A stretch of DNA of 37,454 nucleotides from Bacilli bacterium (GTDB lineage Bacteria > Bacillota_I > Bacilli_A > RF39 > UBA660): positions 1 to 37,454 of the forward strand of contig JAFRQT010000040.1 in the NCBI GenBank assembly GCA_017428485.1, in the 5' to 3' direction. The notes under the pieces are model-generated. The model was not told the origin of the DNA, searched no databases, and saw only the letters and a program-made list of their open reading frames with translations. The translations under genes were made by a program, and so were the position numbers. Positions 25,183-33,489 of this stretch are shown here, piece after piece; the stretch's first letter is position 1, and each line of letters opens with the position of its first letter.

Positions 25183-26121
25183 ATGGCAGAACAAAAAACT
25201 ATTGTATTTAAAGTTAGTGATAATATTAAAGAAAAAATGATTGACTACTATAAAGATATGGTTACTGGGAAACCACCATATTCTATATTTCAAGTAAAAG
25301 ATTATGATTGCGTCACTACTCTATATGAAAGTGGAAAAGTTATGTTTCAAGGTATTGGTGCTGATATTGAAGCCAATATGTGGAAAGATTTAGAAATGCA
25401 TTTTAACAATAGAAATATAGATAATGAAATTAAAGAAAAAGATAATAAAGAAGATGATAAGACATACTACTACTATGATGCCATTGGTAGTGATGAAGTT
25501 GGAACTGGAGATTATTTTGGACCTATAATAGTAACTGCAACCCTAGTAAAAAAAGAAACTAGAAAACTATTAGAGGATTTAAAAATAATGGATTCTAAAA
25601 AAATGACTGATGACAAAATTAGAAGATGCGCTCCAATATTAATGAAAAAAATTCCATATGTAACTTTTAATCTTTCCAATACAAAGTTTAATGAACTAAC
25701 TAAAAAAGGTTTTAATATGAATAAAATAAAAGCCATTCTTCATAACAAAGTATTATATGAACTTTCTAATAAAGAAAAAGATAATTATCATAAAATAATA
25801 ATTGATCAATTTACTAGTCCAAGAAGTTATTTCACATATTTAAAACAAGAAAATATAACTGACAAAGTTACTAAAATAACATTCTTAACAAAAGGTGAAA
25901 GCAAACATCTAAGTGTAGCAGCCGCATCAGTAATTAGTAGATTTTTATTTCTTGAAGAAATGGATAAGTTATCTCAAAAGTATGGTATCAACATTCCAAA
26001 AGGCGCTTCAACTGAAGTCGACAAAGTTGCTAAAGAAATATTAAACAAATATGGTAAAAATGAACTATTAAAAATAACAAAAATTAATTTTAAAAACACA
26101 GAAAAAATCCTAAATAATTAG
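25183..26121 (+). CDS. rnhC: ribonuclease HIII
   Basis: 312 aa from the ATG at 25183; a GTG three codons earlier overlaps the Shine-Dalgarno. Cuts the RNA strand of RNA-DNA hybrids. An N-terminal substrate-binding (TBP-like) domain spans 1-80, a Lys/Glu/Asp linker 80-95, then GSDEVGTGDYFGP at 102-114 with the catalytic Asp-Glu pair of HIII enzymes, MDSKKMTDDKI, and AAASVISRFLFLEEM, in the usual order. Length is normal. Single plus-strand gene. Confidence 0.94.
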   Translation: MAEQKTIVFKVSDNIKEKMIDYYKDMVTGKPPYSIFQVKDYDCVTTLYESGKVMFQGIGADIEANMWKDLEMHFNNRNIDNEIKEKDNKEDDKTYYYYDAIGSDEVGTGDYFGPIIVTATLVKKETRKLLEDLKIMDSKKMTDDKIRRCAPILMKKIPYVTFNLSNTKFNELTKKGFNMNKIKAILHNKVLYELSNKEKDNYHKIIIDQFTSPRSYFTYLKQENITDKVTKITFLTKGESKHLSVAAASVISRFLFLEEMDKLSQKYGINIPKGASTEVDKVAKEILNKYGKNELLKITKINFKNTEKILNN

Positions 26122-26130
26122 GATTTTTTT
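26102..26130. terminator. bidirectional terminator between rnhC and the BspA-like gene
   Basis: Twelve-base arms around ATAA (26102-26113 and 26118-26129), T-runs on both strands, overlapping both stop codons. Confidence 0.85.
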
Positions 26131-27358
26131 ATTGGCATTTTAATGTGTCTTCTTTATTACTTAAAGTAGAATTTTTAATAATGCTACTCTCAGAAGTAAT
26201 TTGAGTGTTGCAAAACATATATTGTATTTTTTCAATTTTTGGAATTTCTATACCTTTTATGGTATTACTATTTAATAAGTAGCATCCACTAAACATAGAG
26301 CTAGCGTCCTTTACATGAGAAGTATCAAATTCTTTTAATTCAATCTTTGTTAGTTTGCTACAACTTTCAAACATTGAACTCATATTTCTTACACTTGATG
26401 TGTTAAAACTTGTAAGATTTAGTGTTTGCAATGACCAACATCCTTCAAACATACCGCTCATATCAGTAACATTAGATGTATCAAATGTTCTTAAATCTAA
26501 ATCGCTAACACCAAGCAAGTAATAAAACATATTACTCATATTTTCTACCTTTGAAGTATCAAGATTAGATACATCTAGTTTTTTTAAGTTACTTAAGTAG
26601 TAGAACATACCTTTCATACTCTTAACGTCACTTGTATCTAAGTATTTAAGATTCAATTCAGTTAAATTATAAATACCTGCAAACATATATGAAGAGTCTT
26701 CATTTGCGACTACTCCACCATCTCCACCAATATATAGCTCGTACATATTATCTTTATCTTCATCTACATACCATGCCATAATACTTTTATCTTTAGTAGC
26801 AGATGCATCAAAGCTTCCAATCACATTTTCAGGTATTTCTTTAGTAGGCATAAATTCTATTTTTTCAATTCTATATTCTTCAATGCTCCCGCCAAAAATA
26901 TTTACTCTAACTTTAGACTTAGTATCATATCCAGATTTTGCTAATGTCGGCAATATTTTTGAACATTTAAATGATTCATAACTACCCCAATTAATTTTAC
27001 TAGTTTCATCTGGATTTTCAGTTTTAGTAAAATACCTTCCATCAGTTGCTTCTATAGATGTAATCTTTCCTTCATCATTAAAAACAGCACAGTATTTTAA
27101 ATTATCCTTTTGAAATCTTATTCCATTTATTGAATTGCTAAAATAATATATTTTATTTCCATTGGATAATGCTACATTATATTGCTCTTCAATACTTGTA
27201 TATAAATCTTGTACTTTTTTTACAAATTGTTTTCTTCTGATATTTTCATTTTTTACGAATAATATAAAAAATACAACAACTAAAATAAAGATTAACATAC
27301 TTAATCCTATTATTAATAATTGTTTATGTTTTTGAAATAACCCTTTTATTTTTTCCAT
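26129..27358 (-). CDS. BspA-type leucine-rich repeat surface protein (DUF285)
   Basis: 409 aa. One membrane anchor at 15-35, then a charged stalk and a non-repeat domain to about 205 (with DASATKDKSIMAWYVDEDKD). From about 225 there are at least five DUF285 repeats of the form SxMFxxxxxLxxLxLxxFDTSxVxxM: DTSDVKSMKGMFYYL, DTSKVENMSNMFYYL, DTSNVTDMSGMFEGC, NTSSVRNMSSMFESC, DTSHVKDASSMFSGC. Such proteins sit on the outside and bind host or other ligands in gut bacteria and mycoplasmas. The anchor is N-terminal, so it is likely a type II membrane protein. It has its own promoter. Confidence 0.87.
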   Translation of the reverse strand: MEKIKGLFQKHKQLLIIGLSMLIFILVVVFFILFVKNENIRRKQFVKKVQDLYTSIEEQYNVALSNGNKIYYFSNSINGIRFQKDNLKYCAVFNDEGKITSIEATDGRYFTKTENPDETSKINWGSYESFKCSKILPTLAKSGYDTKSKVRVNIFGGSIEEYRIEKIEFMPTKEIPENVIGSFDASATKDKSIMAWYVDEDKDNMYELYIGGDGGVVANEDSSYMFAGIYNLTELNLKYLDTSDVKSMKGMFYYLSNLKKLDVSNLDTSKVENMSNMFYYLLGVSDLDLRTFDTSNVTDMSGMFEGCWSLQTLNLTSFNTSSVRNMSSMFESCSKLTKIELKEFDTSHVKDASSMFSGCYLLNSNTIKGIEIPKIEKIQYMFCNTQITSESSIIKNSTLSNKEDTLKCQ

Positions 27359-27379
27359 ATTATCACTATCTTAATTATT

Positions 27380-27409
27380 ATTATACACTACATATAATTA
27401 TCAAGTCAA
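27380..27409 (-). promoter_or_regulatory. promoter of the BspA-like gene
   Basis: On the minus strand TTGACT (27404-27409), 18-base spacer, TATAAT (27380-27385): the closest to a consensus -35/-10 pair in the window. Confidence 0.65.
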
Positions 27410-27423
27410 TTTATAAATTTATT

Positions 27424-27915
27424 CTATACATTTCTTTTGTATATCATATGAACTTCTTCTTCCGTTTCACTATCTTTAATAAATCCTATTTTTTCATAAC
27501 AATGTATTCCTCGTGGATTAAATTTATAGACATTTAGTTCTATTTCATTAATATTAAGTTTATCAAAAGCATACTCAATCATTGCTTTAATTGCTTCTTG
27601 TCCAAAATGATTATTTTGCTTTTTACTTGTTATTGCGATTCCAAGCTCACCACTATTATTGGTTATGTTCATTATTTCAATATTACCAATAAATTCATTA
27701 GTTTCTTTTTCAATCATAGAAAAGATGAAATTATTATTTAATAATTTCTTTCTAACCCATTCTTTTTCTTGTTCTACTTCATATTTATTTCTATTTTTAC
27801 TTATATATTTTTGTACCTCTTCATCATTAACCATAGTTAAATAATCATGTACCAATTTGTCACATACTTTTACAAAGTAGATTCTTTCTGACTCAAACAC
27901 TACATCATATTTCAT
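27424..27915 (-). CDS. GNAT acetyltransferase, RimJ/RimL-like
   Basis: 163 aa. Acetyl-CoA fold with ELGIAITSKKQNNHFGQEAIKAMIEYAF (motif A, with a Gln-Asn-rich turn in place of the usual Arg/Gly-rich one), LNINEIELNVYKFNPRGIHCYEKIGF (motif B). This is the RimJ/RimL arrangement used on protein or small amines. Third gene of an operon after the phosphodiesterase gene (13-base gap). Target unknown. Confidence 0.83.
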   Translation of the reverse strand: MKYDVVFESERIYFVKVCDKLVHDYLTMVNDEEVQKYISKNRNKYEVEQEKEWVRKKLLNNNFIFSMIEKETNEFIGNIEIMNITNNSGELGIAITSKKQNNHFGQEAIKAMIEYAFDKLNINEIELNVYKFNPRGIHCYEKIGFIKDSETEEEVHMIYKRNV

Positions 27916-27928
27916 ATTATCTTTCCTT

Positions 27929-29044
27929 TTAGCATTTCTTTGTTTTTATTACAATAAGTGGAACTAGTATTTCATCATCAGTATAACCAGCATGCTGAGA
28001 AGCTAATTGCTCACTTCCAATATACAAAAGTGTTTTGTTTGTCTTTGCTATAGCCAAATAATCACCCAAAGCATCTCTAAATATTTTGTTTTCTTCTCCG
28101 TCACCAAATAATTTTGATTCTATAACATCTTTCATTGTATATAAGTCAAAATCGCTACCGAAATATTTATTAAATAACGTCACAAATTGCTCTTTTTTAT
28201 CAGGCTTAATAAAGAAATTTACAGCTCTAGGTTCTAATGATGTATTTCTTAATAAGCATTCTTCAATATCTGGATAATCTTTTATAAAAATATTTTCTAC
28301 ATTGTGATGTCCATGATCTGCAACAACAAATATAATTGTATCTTTTATTTTTTTGCTTAAATTTTTTATTCTTCTGTTAATATCAACTATAATTGATTTA
28401 ATTTCATCATTATCACAGCCTATTTCATGCATCCTATGATCTGGATTAGTATTATATGCATAAATATATTTTTTGCCTTCTTCATTACATCTTTTCTCTA
28501 TAATATTAAATAATTCATTTAATGACTTATATGGATTAGCACCAAATGGAAATAAACCATATCCTTTGTATTTACCCATTTCATTTATTTCAGTTGTAAT
28601 TGGTTTTGTAATCATATGTTTACTATTATATTCAATTGCTTCAGTTAATTGTTTATGATTAGGATCTTCTTTATCAGAGTTCCAATAAACTGTAATAGTT
28701 TTATCAATATCTTTATAATACATATCCCAACCTAACATACCTGTTTCACAAGGATTTAATCCAGTCATCATTGAAGTTGTTGCTGCGACAGTAGTTGCAG
28801 GAAAAACAGTAGTTATTGGCTTTATTCTATTTTTAATTAAAAATGAAGAATTATCAAGCATTCTATCCAATATATTACAGCCCATACCATCACATAGTAT
28901 TGTAACTACATTTTTAGGCTTATATTCATTTAATATTTTATCTATATAGCTTAGTGTATTATGCTTGTAATTCAAATCAAAATATTTTCTAATAGAACAT
29001 GCTAAATTAGTCAAACATTCATTATAATTATTCTTTACTTTCAT
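27929..29044 (-). CDS. alkaline phosphatase-superfamily phosphodiesterase
   Basis: 371 aa. Type I phosphodiesterase/nucleotide pyrophosphatase fold: TILCDGMGCNILDRML carries the first metal Asp, FPATTVAATTSMMTGLNP the nucleophile Thr, GWDMYYKD follows, and VVADHGHHN plus SQHAGYTDDEILVPLIV give the remaining His/Asp ligands. No signal peptide, so it probably acts in the cytosol on a nucleotide or phosphoester. Its start overlaps the 89-aa gene upstream by 17 bases. Confidence 0.85.
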   Translation of the reverse strand: MKVKNNYNECLTNLACSIRKYFDLNYKHNTLSYIDKILNEYKPKNVVTILCDGMGCNILDRMLDNSSFLIKNRIKPITTVFPATTVAATTSMMTGLNPCETGMLGWDMYYKDIDKTITVYWNSDKEDPNHKQLTEAIEYNSKHMITKPITTEINEMGKYKGYGLFPFGANPYKSLNELFNIIEKRCNEEGKKYIYAYNTNPDHRMHEIGCDNDEIKSIIVDINRRIKNLSKKIKDTIIFVVADHGHHNVENIFIKDYPDIEECLLRNTSLEPRAVNFFIKPDKKEQFVTLFNKYFGSDFDLYTMKDVIESKLFGDGEENKIFRDALGDYLAIAKTNKTLLYIGSEQLASQHAGYTDDEILVPLIVIKTKKC

Positions 29045-29297
29045 TAGGTTTCTCCTTTTTGGATTGGATTAGTTTTAATTCTTTTTCTCTATCTTGATTC
29101 ATTAAATCAAAATATATTTTTGTATATTCTTCATCACTAATTTCACCAGTCAACCATTTATACCTTATTTCTTCAATTTGTCTTGCTATACTATTTTTTT
29201 TGATTATTTCCTGTAGTTCTTCATACTCTTCTAGAAGTATGTATTCTCCATCCCTATATCCAGCTAATATAAAATATCTTAACAATTCATTTGTCAT
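29028..29297 (-). CDS. small uncharacterised helical protein
   Basis: 89 aa, not recognised. Mostly charged helices: EEYEELQEIIKKN, IRYKWLTGEISDEEYTKIYFDLMNQDREKELKL. The segment TGEISDEEYTKIY resembles the short 'SHOCT-like' phrase (GxISxEEFxxxK) found at the ends of many small proteins. It heads the operon with the phosphodiesterase and GNAT genes and overlaps the former by 17 bases. An extended promoter element TTGTATAAT follows the terminator upstream. Confidence 0.6.
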   Translation of the reverse strand: MTNELLRYFILAGYRDGEYILLEEYEELQEIIKKNSIARQIEEIRYKWLTGEISDEEYTKIYFDLMNQDREKELKLIQSKKEKPNESKE

Positions 29298-29327
29298 ATT
29301 TTAATTCCTTTCATATGTTTTATTATA

Positions 29328-29355
29328 CAAAAAAATACTAGTCAAAACTAGTATT
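29328..29355 (-). terminator. terminator of the 29.4-30.8 kb operon
   Basis: Nine-base arms AATACTAGT (29334-29342) and ACTAGTATT (29347-29355), loop of four, then a run of seven T. Confidence 0.85.
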
Positions 29356-29374
29356 AATAATTTTTTCCACGGCT

Positions 29375-29407
29375 GTAAATGATCTATTATGTTTAACAAT
29401 CATTTAC
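29375..29407. repeat. inverted repeat overlapping a stop codon
   Basis: GTAAATGAT (29375-29383) and ATCATTTAC (29399-29407) are perfect inverted arms, 15 bases apart; one arm covers the stop codon of the gene at 29404. No T-run follows in the minus direction (AGCCGTGG comes next), so it is not itself a normal terminator; it may protect the mRNA end. Confidence 0.55.
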
Positions 29408-30132
29408 CATTCTTGATATTCTTTATTTTCATTTTTGTAAGAAATATATTTATCTATAGCATCCAATATAACCTTTTTTTCTATTTTAGTATAATTATCC
29501 ACATAATCCAAAAATCCATATGACATAGTTGATTTTTCCCATTCTAAACTGTCTTCATTGAAAATATAAACATATCCATCCATGGTTTTATATATTGCTC
29601 TACACCTTCTAAATGAATATTTCCTATGTTTTTGTGTGTCTGTAACTATATAATAGTTGCCATTATAATCTGGAATTACTAAATATTTTTTTAAATATTC
29701 ATCAATATTGCCGACATCATTGATATTTTTAGTCTCTGTTCTAACATAATAAACATCATTGGGAACATTAGGGCCATAATCAATTAAGGCACGATCTATT
29801 TTCCATCTAAATAAATTTCTTGATATATTTAATGTTAATCCTTCAACATCATTTTTTATTGTTACAGTTGCTTCATTAGCATCATGAAATCTATCAACTG
29901 GACTATCATTTCCATAAAATCCATCATCACTTACTATTTCCATTTCTAAAATTTCATATGATGGATACTTTTTATTAACAAGTTTTGTTATCCTCTTTGT
30001 TGCACTTTCCATATTATGAATAGATGGGTTTTCTGATATCCACCATAATACATATAGTCCAACAGCTAGTGAAATACAAATCGCTACTATTACTCCACCA
30101 CTAATTGTTAGTATTTTAAATACTTTTTTCAT
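29404..30132 (-). CDS. membrane-anchored protein of unknown function
   Basis: 242 aa, not recognised. One N-terminal hydrophobic anchor (9-32) then a mostly beta-like outer domain: YPSYEILEMEIVSDDGFYGND, NEATVTIKNDVEGLTLNISRNLF, YLVIPDYNGNYYIVTDTQKHRKYSFRRC. No catalytic motif seen. It follows the gene at 30141-30755 by 8 bases (AGGTGG Shine-Dalgarno), so the two are co-expressed. Confidence 0.65.
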   Translation of the reverse strand: MKKVFKILTISGGVIVAICISLAVGLYVLWWISENPSIHNMESATKRITKLVNKKYPSYEILEMEIVSDDGFYGNDSPVDRFHDANEATVTIKNDVEGLTLNISRNLFRWKIDRALIDYGPNVPNDVYYVRTETKNINDVGNIDEYLKKYLVIPDYNGNYYIVTDTQKHRKYSFRRCRAIYKTMDGYVYIFNEDSLEWEKSTMSYGFLDYVDNYTKIEKKVILDAIDKYISYKNENKEYQEW

Positions 30133-30140
30133 TTAACCAC

Positions 30141-30755
30141 CTAATACTTTCTTCTAAATACTTTCTTAACACCTTCATACTGTTTTTTATCAGAATCATC
30201 AAAATACTCTTCTATGCTTATTTGATGACTTCCTCTATTTAATATTTCATTTACTTCATCAAAAAACGTTAACAATCTAATTTTAGTATCTTTATAAGTT
30301 TGATCTATTTTACTTCTTCCATCATAAATAATATTCTTTATAAACACATGAAATTTTTCTGAGTAGTCCATTTCACTATCTTTTACATTATCAATAAAAT
30401 CAATATGCATTTTATTATCTTTCCTATAAATAGATAAATATCTTTTATTATTTTCTCTTGTTCCATCATCATCAATTATTAATTCATCATCATAATTTAA
30501 TAAATGTAGTAAGGGCAAATACAAAGGATGAGATGAATCAAATTCAAAAGATATTTTATTAACATTATCATCTTCGCTTATCCATCCACTAAATCCATAA
30601 TCATCCCATTGAGACAAACTATAAGTTTTTTTCACATCTCCATCTTCAAGAAATCCTTCAGTTATAGTATATGTTGGCTTAGCATATCCTTTAGATATAT
30701 TATATATTAATATTCTATTTTCACTTATTTTTATTTTTCTTTCTAACTCCCGCAT
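30141..30755 (-). CDS. hypothetical protein, likely soluble
   Basis: 204 aa, not recognised. No signal or membrane segment. Strand-rich in its first two thirds (RILIYNISKGYAKPTYTITEGF, WDDYGFSGWISEDDNVNKISFEF, YLSIYRKDNKMHIDFIDNV), helical at the end. Trp/Tyr-rich with many Asp. First gene of a two-gene operon with the membrane protein downstream; TGATATAAT, fused to the preceding terminator, and GGAGCG precede the ATG. Confidence 0.6.
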   Translation of the reverse strand: MRELERKIKISENRILIYNISKGYAKPTYTITEGFLEDGDVKKTYSLSQWDDYGFSGWISEDDNVNKISFEFDSSHPLYLPLLHLLNYDDELIIDDDGTRENNKRYLSIYRKDNKMHIDFIDNVKDSEMDYSEKFHVFIKNIIYDGRSKIDQTYKDTKIRLLTFFDEVNEILNRGSHQISIEEYFDDSDKKQYEGVKKVFRRKY

Positions 30756-30783
30756 AATTCTATCGCTCCAATGTTATTATATC

Positions 30784-30810
30784 AAAAAAGACTAGTTTTA
30801 CCCAGCCTTT
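30784..30810 (-). terminator. terminator of the acyltransferase-like gene
   Basis: Imperfect arms AAGACTAG (30788-30795) and the CCAGCCTT region (30802-30809), with G-T pairs, then a T-run that leads into TGATATAAT. Confidence 0.6.
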
Positions 30811-30814
30811 ATTA

Positions 30815-31678
30815 TTATTTCTTTGAAGTTTTTTCCTTTTTATGAACATTATCAGGTATTTCAAAATGTTTAGATGCAGCTTCCATAAGTAGTTCTGGGT
30901 GAGCAAATAAATATTCTATTGCTTTTAATGCTCTACAAAAATAAAATCCATCTGCAATTCTTTCATCTAGAGTTGCTCCAAGATTCATTATATATTTACC
31001 ATTTTCTTCTTTAATATCACCGAATGTTACTAACGCTGAAGAAGTTCCTAAGTTAGCTAAATTATGATATATTCCAGGAACTTTAAATGTTCCAATATTA
31101 GAAACTATCAAACTACTATAATAGATATTTTCATCAGCTATAGAACCTGGTAAACCAAATACTCTATCTACCCATTTTAATATTCCAACTAAAAATGATC
31201 TTATTGGTCTCCATATATGTCCTATTTTATCTACTACATTGTTAGCTCCATCAGTATTAGCTGTAGAATTTTTATCTCTCATTTTATCTATTCTAGCTTT
31301 TAAATTTTTAGATACATCCATTATAGTATCATCTTTTCCAATGGATAGACATGTCATAAATTCTTCACTAGCATCATTAAATTCAGCCTTAGCTACAAAT
31401 GCAATTGACACATCATCATGTTCAAATAGAGTTCTATTTTGAACAAATCTATTTAATTTTGGATATTGATATACTAATTTTCCCATCAAATGAACAAATC
31501 CATGAAAGAATGTTACATCTTTATTTTTCTCTTTTAACTTTTTTATGTACTTTACGAATTCAGTTACATCTATATCAGAACTCATAAACACTTCTGCTTC
31601 ACATCTATTTGGTTTTAAATCAAACATAATGTTTTGCATTCCGGTTACATCTTTAACCTTATGACCTTTTCTTGCCAC
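30815..31678 (-). CDS. 2-oxoacid dehydrogenase acyltransferase-like protein without catalytic His
   Basis: 287 aa, GTG start after AGAGAGGAAG. The fold is that of the E2 catalytic domain or chloramphenicol acetyltransferase: N-terminal MFDLKPNRCEAEVFMSSDIDVTEF, middle FHGFVHLMGKLVYQYPKLNRF, then SSLIVSNIGTFKVPG and LGATLDERIADGFYFCRAL. The E2 motif is DHRxxDG with a catalytic His; here residues 238-244 are DERIADG, with Glu in place of His. There is no lipoyl or peripheral-subunit domain, so it is not a pyruvate dehydrogenase E2. Either it uses other chemistry or it is a binding protein. Single gene. Confidence 0.75.
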   Translation of the reverse strand: MARKGHKVKDVTGMQNIMFDLKPNRCEAEVFMSSDIDVTEFVKYIKKLKEKNKDVTFFHGFVHLMGKLVYQYPKLNRFVQNRTLFEHDDVSIAFVAKAEFNDASEEFMTCLSIGKDDTIMDVSKNLKARIDKMRDKNSTANTDGANNVVDKIGHIWRPIRSFLVGILKWVDRVFGLPGSIADENIYYSSLIVSNIGTFKVPGIYHNLANLGTSSALVTFGDIKEENGKYIMNLGATLDERIADGFYFCRALKAIEYLFAHPELLMEAASKHFEIPDNVHKKEKTSKK

Positions 31679-31794
31679 AACTACACTTCCTCTCTCATTA
31701 CTTGCCAGTATTATATAGTCTTCATAATACAGAGCTTATAAAAATATTTTACCATATAATAATTAAGTTTTCATCTAAAAACATATATAAATTT

Positions 31795-31825
31795 TAAAAA
31801 AGACTAATTTATATAATTTAGTCTT
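31795..31825 (-). terminator. terminator of the DUF2284-like gene
   Basis: Arms AAGACTAA and TTTAGTCTT (31800-31807 and 31817-31825), then a T-run in the minus direction; overlaps the stop codon. Confidence 0.75.
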
Positions 31826-32456
31826 GTTTTTTTCTTATAAGCATTTTCATTCCCTTTTTGTGTTTATCTTGAGGTTCGTATATATCAAAGCCGTATTCCT
31901 CTAATGCCCCTTCATTTGTCTTAGCAGCGAATGCTACTCTATAAGCATAGTCTTTTACAGGGAATTTTAATTCTATTCCAACTTCTTTCATTGTATCAAT
32001 GACATGTACACCCATACATTCTAAAAGCCTTGTTGAAACATAATCTGACAAATTGGGATTTTCTTTATAGAATTCACAAATAGCATAGTCATTTTCTTTT
32101 ATAGCAATTGGTTGCCAATTTCTGATGTTTGTAATTTGACCTTCGGGCAAATCTGGTCTATTTGCTCTTCTTTTATCAAAATATTCTTTTAAATTAAATT
32201 TAGTAACAACTGCATAAACATTACTAGTATCAAATATTTGATCATACATACTAGGAATATCAGGAGGACATGTGGGCAATTTACCATAATTAGGGCATCC
32301 ATCTTTATGTCCTGGATATGGTCGTATACACATGCTTCTTGGAGAGGCACATATATTTCGTTCTGGACAAACATGGCAATCACTTTGAACACCATTTTCA
32401 ATTATACATTTTGGATATATAACAATTGGATTAACCTTGTATATTTCTTTTTTCAT
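31818..32456 (-). CDS. Cys-rich predicted metal-binding protein (DUF2284-like)
   Basis: 212 aa from the ATG at 32456 (AAGGTG upstream). The N-terminal third has CHVCPERNIC, MCIRP, GCPNYGKLPTCPP: at least seven Cys in the pattern of DUF2284, thought to bind metal or an iron-sulfur cluster. A helical domain follows with CEFYKENPNLSDYVSTRLLECMGVHVIDTMKEVG. Function unknown; the family is often near corrinoid or redox genes, which are not seen here. Promoter TATGTTATAAT is fused to the terminator upstream. Confidence 0.75.
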   Translation of the reverse strand: MKKEIYKVNPIVIYPKCIIENGVQSDCHVCPERNICASPRSMCIRPYPGHKDGCPNYGKLPTCPPDIPSMYDQIFDTSNVYAVVTKFNLKEYFDKRRANRPDLPEGQITNIRNWQPIAIKENDYAICEFYKENPNLSDYVSTRLLECMGVHVIDTMKEVGIELKFPVKDYAYRVAFAAKTNEGALEEYGFDIYEPQDKHKKGMKMLIRKKQD

Positions 32457-32493
32457 AACGTTCACCTTTCAATATGGTTAAATATTATAACAT

Positions 32494-32518
32494 AAAAAAC
32501 TAGATAACTCTAGTTTTT
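32494..32518 (-). terminator. terminator in front of the DUF2284-like gene
   Basis: Ten-base arms AAAAACTAGA (32495-32504) and TCTAGTTTTT (32509-32518), loop TAAC; on the minus strand it runs into TATGTTATAAT. It covers the end of the methyltransferase fragment. Confidence 0.85.
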
Positions 32519-32823
32519 CTTGCTTTAATTAAAATAGTCATATTTGGATATTGATAAGGTTTACCTTCTTCATCAACTATACTTAATTTTTTTGATAAAT
32601 ACTTTTCATATTCTTCTTTTGATTCAATAACCGTTTCTAATTGAAATTTTGCTTTCTTTAATAAAGATATCCATTCTTTTTTAGTTAATATTCCAAATCT
32701 TTCATTTATTTCACGAGGATAACTTTCAGGGCCCCATGTATATGTACATAGAAATTCTTTTAGGAATCCTTCTGATACCAAATACCTATTATCACCTATT
32801 TTTTGTATTTTAGTATCAATATA
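32500..32823 (-). pseudogene. C-terminal fragment of a class I SAM methyltransferase
   Basis: An open frame of 107 codons without a credible start. It reads FLKEFLCTYTWGPESYPREIN, GILTKKEWISLLKKAKFQ, LSKKLSIVDEEG and YPNMTILIKARK, the usual last third of small methyltransferases. The SAM-binding GxGxG part is absent. Just upstream lies a stray signal-peptide start in another frame, so a deletion joined two unrelated genes. A TTG at 32781 could start a 93-aa peptide but has no Shine-Dalgarno. Confidence 0.65.
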
Positions 32824-32872
32824 TCACTAAACATATGATTAATAATAAAATTGTACTTAAATATTTTCTCAT
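32816..32872 (-). pseudogene. orphan signal-peptide start (18 codons)
   Basis: MRKYLSTILLLIICLVIY then TGA. AGGGAG lies before the ATG and TATACT upstream, so the initiation region of an exported protein survives while its body is gone. It ends just inside the methyltransferase fragment. Confidence 0.5.
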
Positions 32873-32913
32873 ACTAGTACTCCCTATTATCATATTTAGT
32901 ATACAAAATTTTA

Positions 32914-32940
32914 ATAAAAAAAGAAGAGTTAGTCTTCCTT
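32914..32940 (-). terminator. terminator downstream of the first NUDIX gene
   Basis: Five-base arms GAAGA (32923-32927) and TCTTC (32933-32937), then seven T. Short stem. The 45 bases between it and the NUDIX stop faintly resemble the spacer repeats of this region. Confidence 0.5.
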
Positions 32941-32988
32941 ATTATTTATCTCTTAAAATTGCATTATATTTTGTAACTCCTTAAGATA

Positions 32989-33393
32989 TTATTTTATCAA
33001 ATTCTTTTTTAAGCAGTATGGTACAACTTCATTTTTTAATGTATTTGATAATATATCAGTGCCATCACTTGATTCGTACCATTTAAAGTTTTCTATTTCA
33101 TATGATGTATTTAATTTTCCTTCCAACAAACCATTATATTTAAAGACATAAAAATGAATAGGTGTTTTCCCATCACTGGTAGCTATTTCATCAAATTCCA
33201 TAACCAACTCAATTAAATTAGAATCAAATATAGCTTCATCACCTAATTCTTCATGACATTCTCTTATTGCTGCTTCAAGTGGTGTTTCACCTTCTTCAAC
33301 TCTACCACCAATCATTTGATATGTTTGCCTTTTTCTTGGCTTATCTATTAATAATTTTTTATTTTTAAAAAACATTGTTCCAACGACATTCAT
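32989..33393 (-). CDS. NUDIX hydrolase
   Basis: 134 aa from the ATG at 33393 (GAGGTG upstream). The NUDIX box is complete: GGRVEEGETPLEAAIRECHE then ELG. It hydrolyses a nucleoside diphosphate linked to some moiety; an MTH1/MutT-like size, but specificity is not readable. Single-gene unit with TGATATAAT promoter fused to the terminator of spacer copy 1. Confidence 0.9.
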   Translation of the reverse strand: MNVVGTMFFKNKKLLIDKPRKRQTYQMIGGRVEEGETPLEAAIRECHEELGDEAIFDSNLIELVMEFDEIATSDGKTPIHFYVFKYNGLLEGKLNTSYEIENFKWYESSDGTDILSNTLKNEVVPYCLKKNLIK

Positions 33394-33425
33394 ATTAAAC
33401 ACCTCTTCTAAAAATTATATCATAT

Positions 33426-33489
33426 AAAAGACTAGATTACTCTAGTCTTAATAATTAATTCTTCTTTGCTTTGATTGCAGCTTGTTCAA
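33426..33489 (-). repeat. spacer repeat copy 1 (truncated)
   Basis: Contains only the last part of the repeat family: CAAGCTGCAATCAAAGC, reading QAAIKAKKN-stop on the minus strand, then the CTAG terminator. From the hairpin to CAAGC it is identical to copy 2 for more than 40 bases. Its left end merges with the stop codon of the GNAT gene, the shared AGTTG/ACAAGC forming the join. Confidence 0.85.
33427..33450 (-). terminator. CTAG terminator of the GNAT gene (copy 1)
   Basis: Arms AAGACTAGA (33428-33436) and TCTAGTCTT (33441-33449), loop TTAC, then TTTTATATGATATAAT. Confidence 0.85.
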
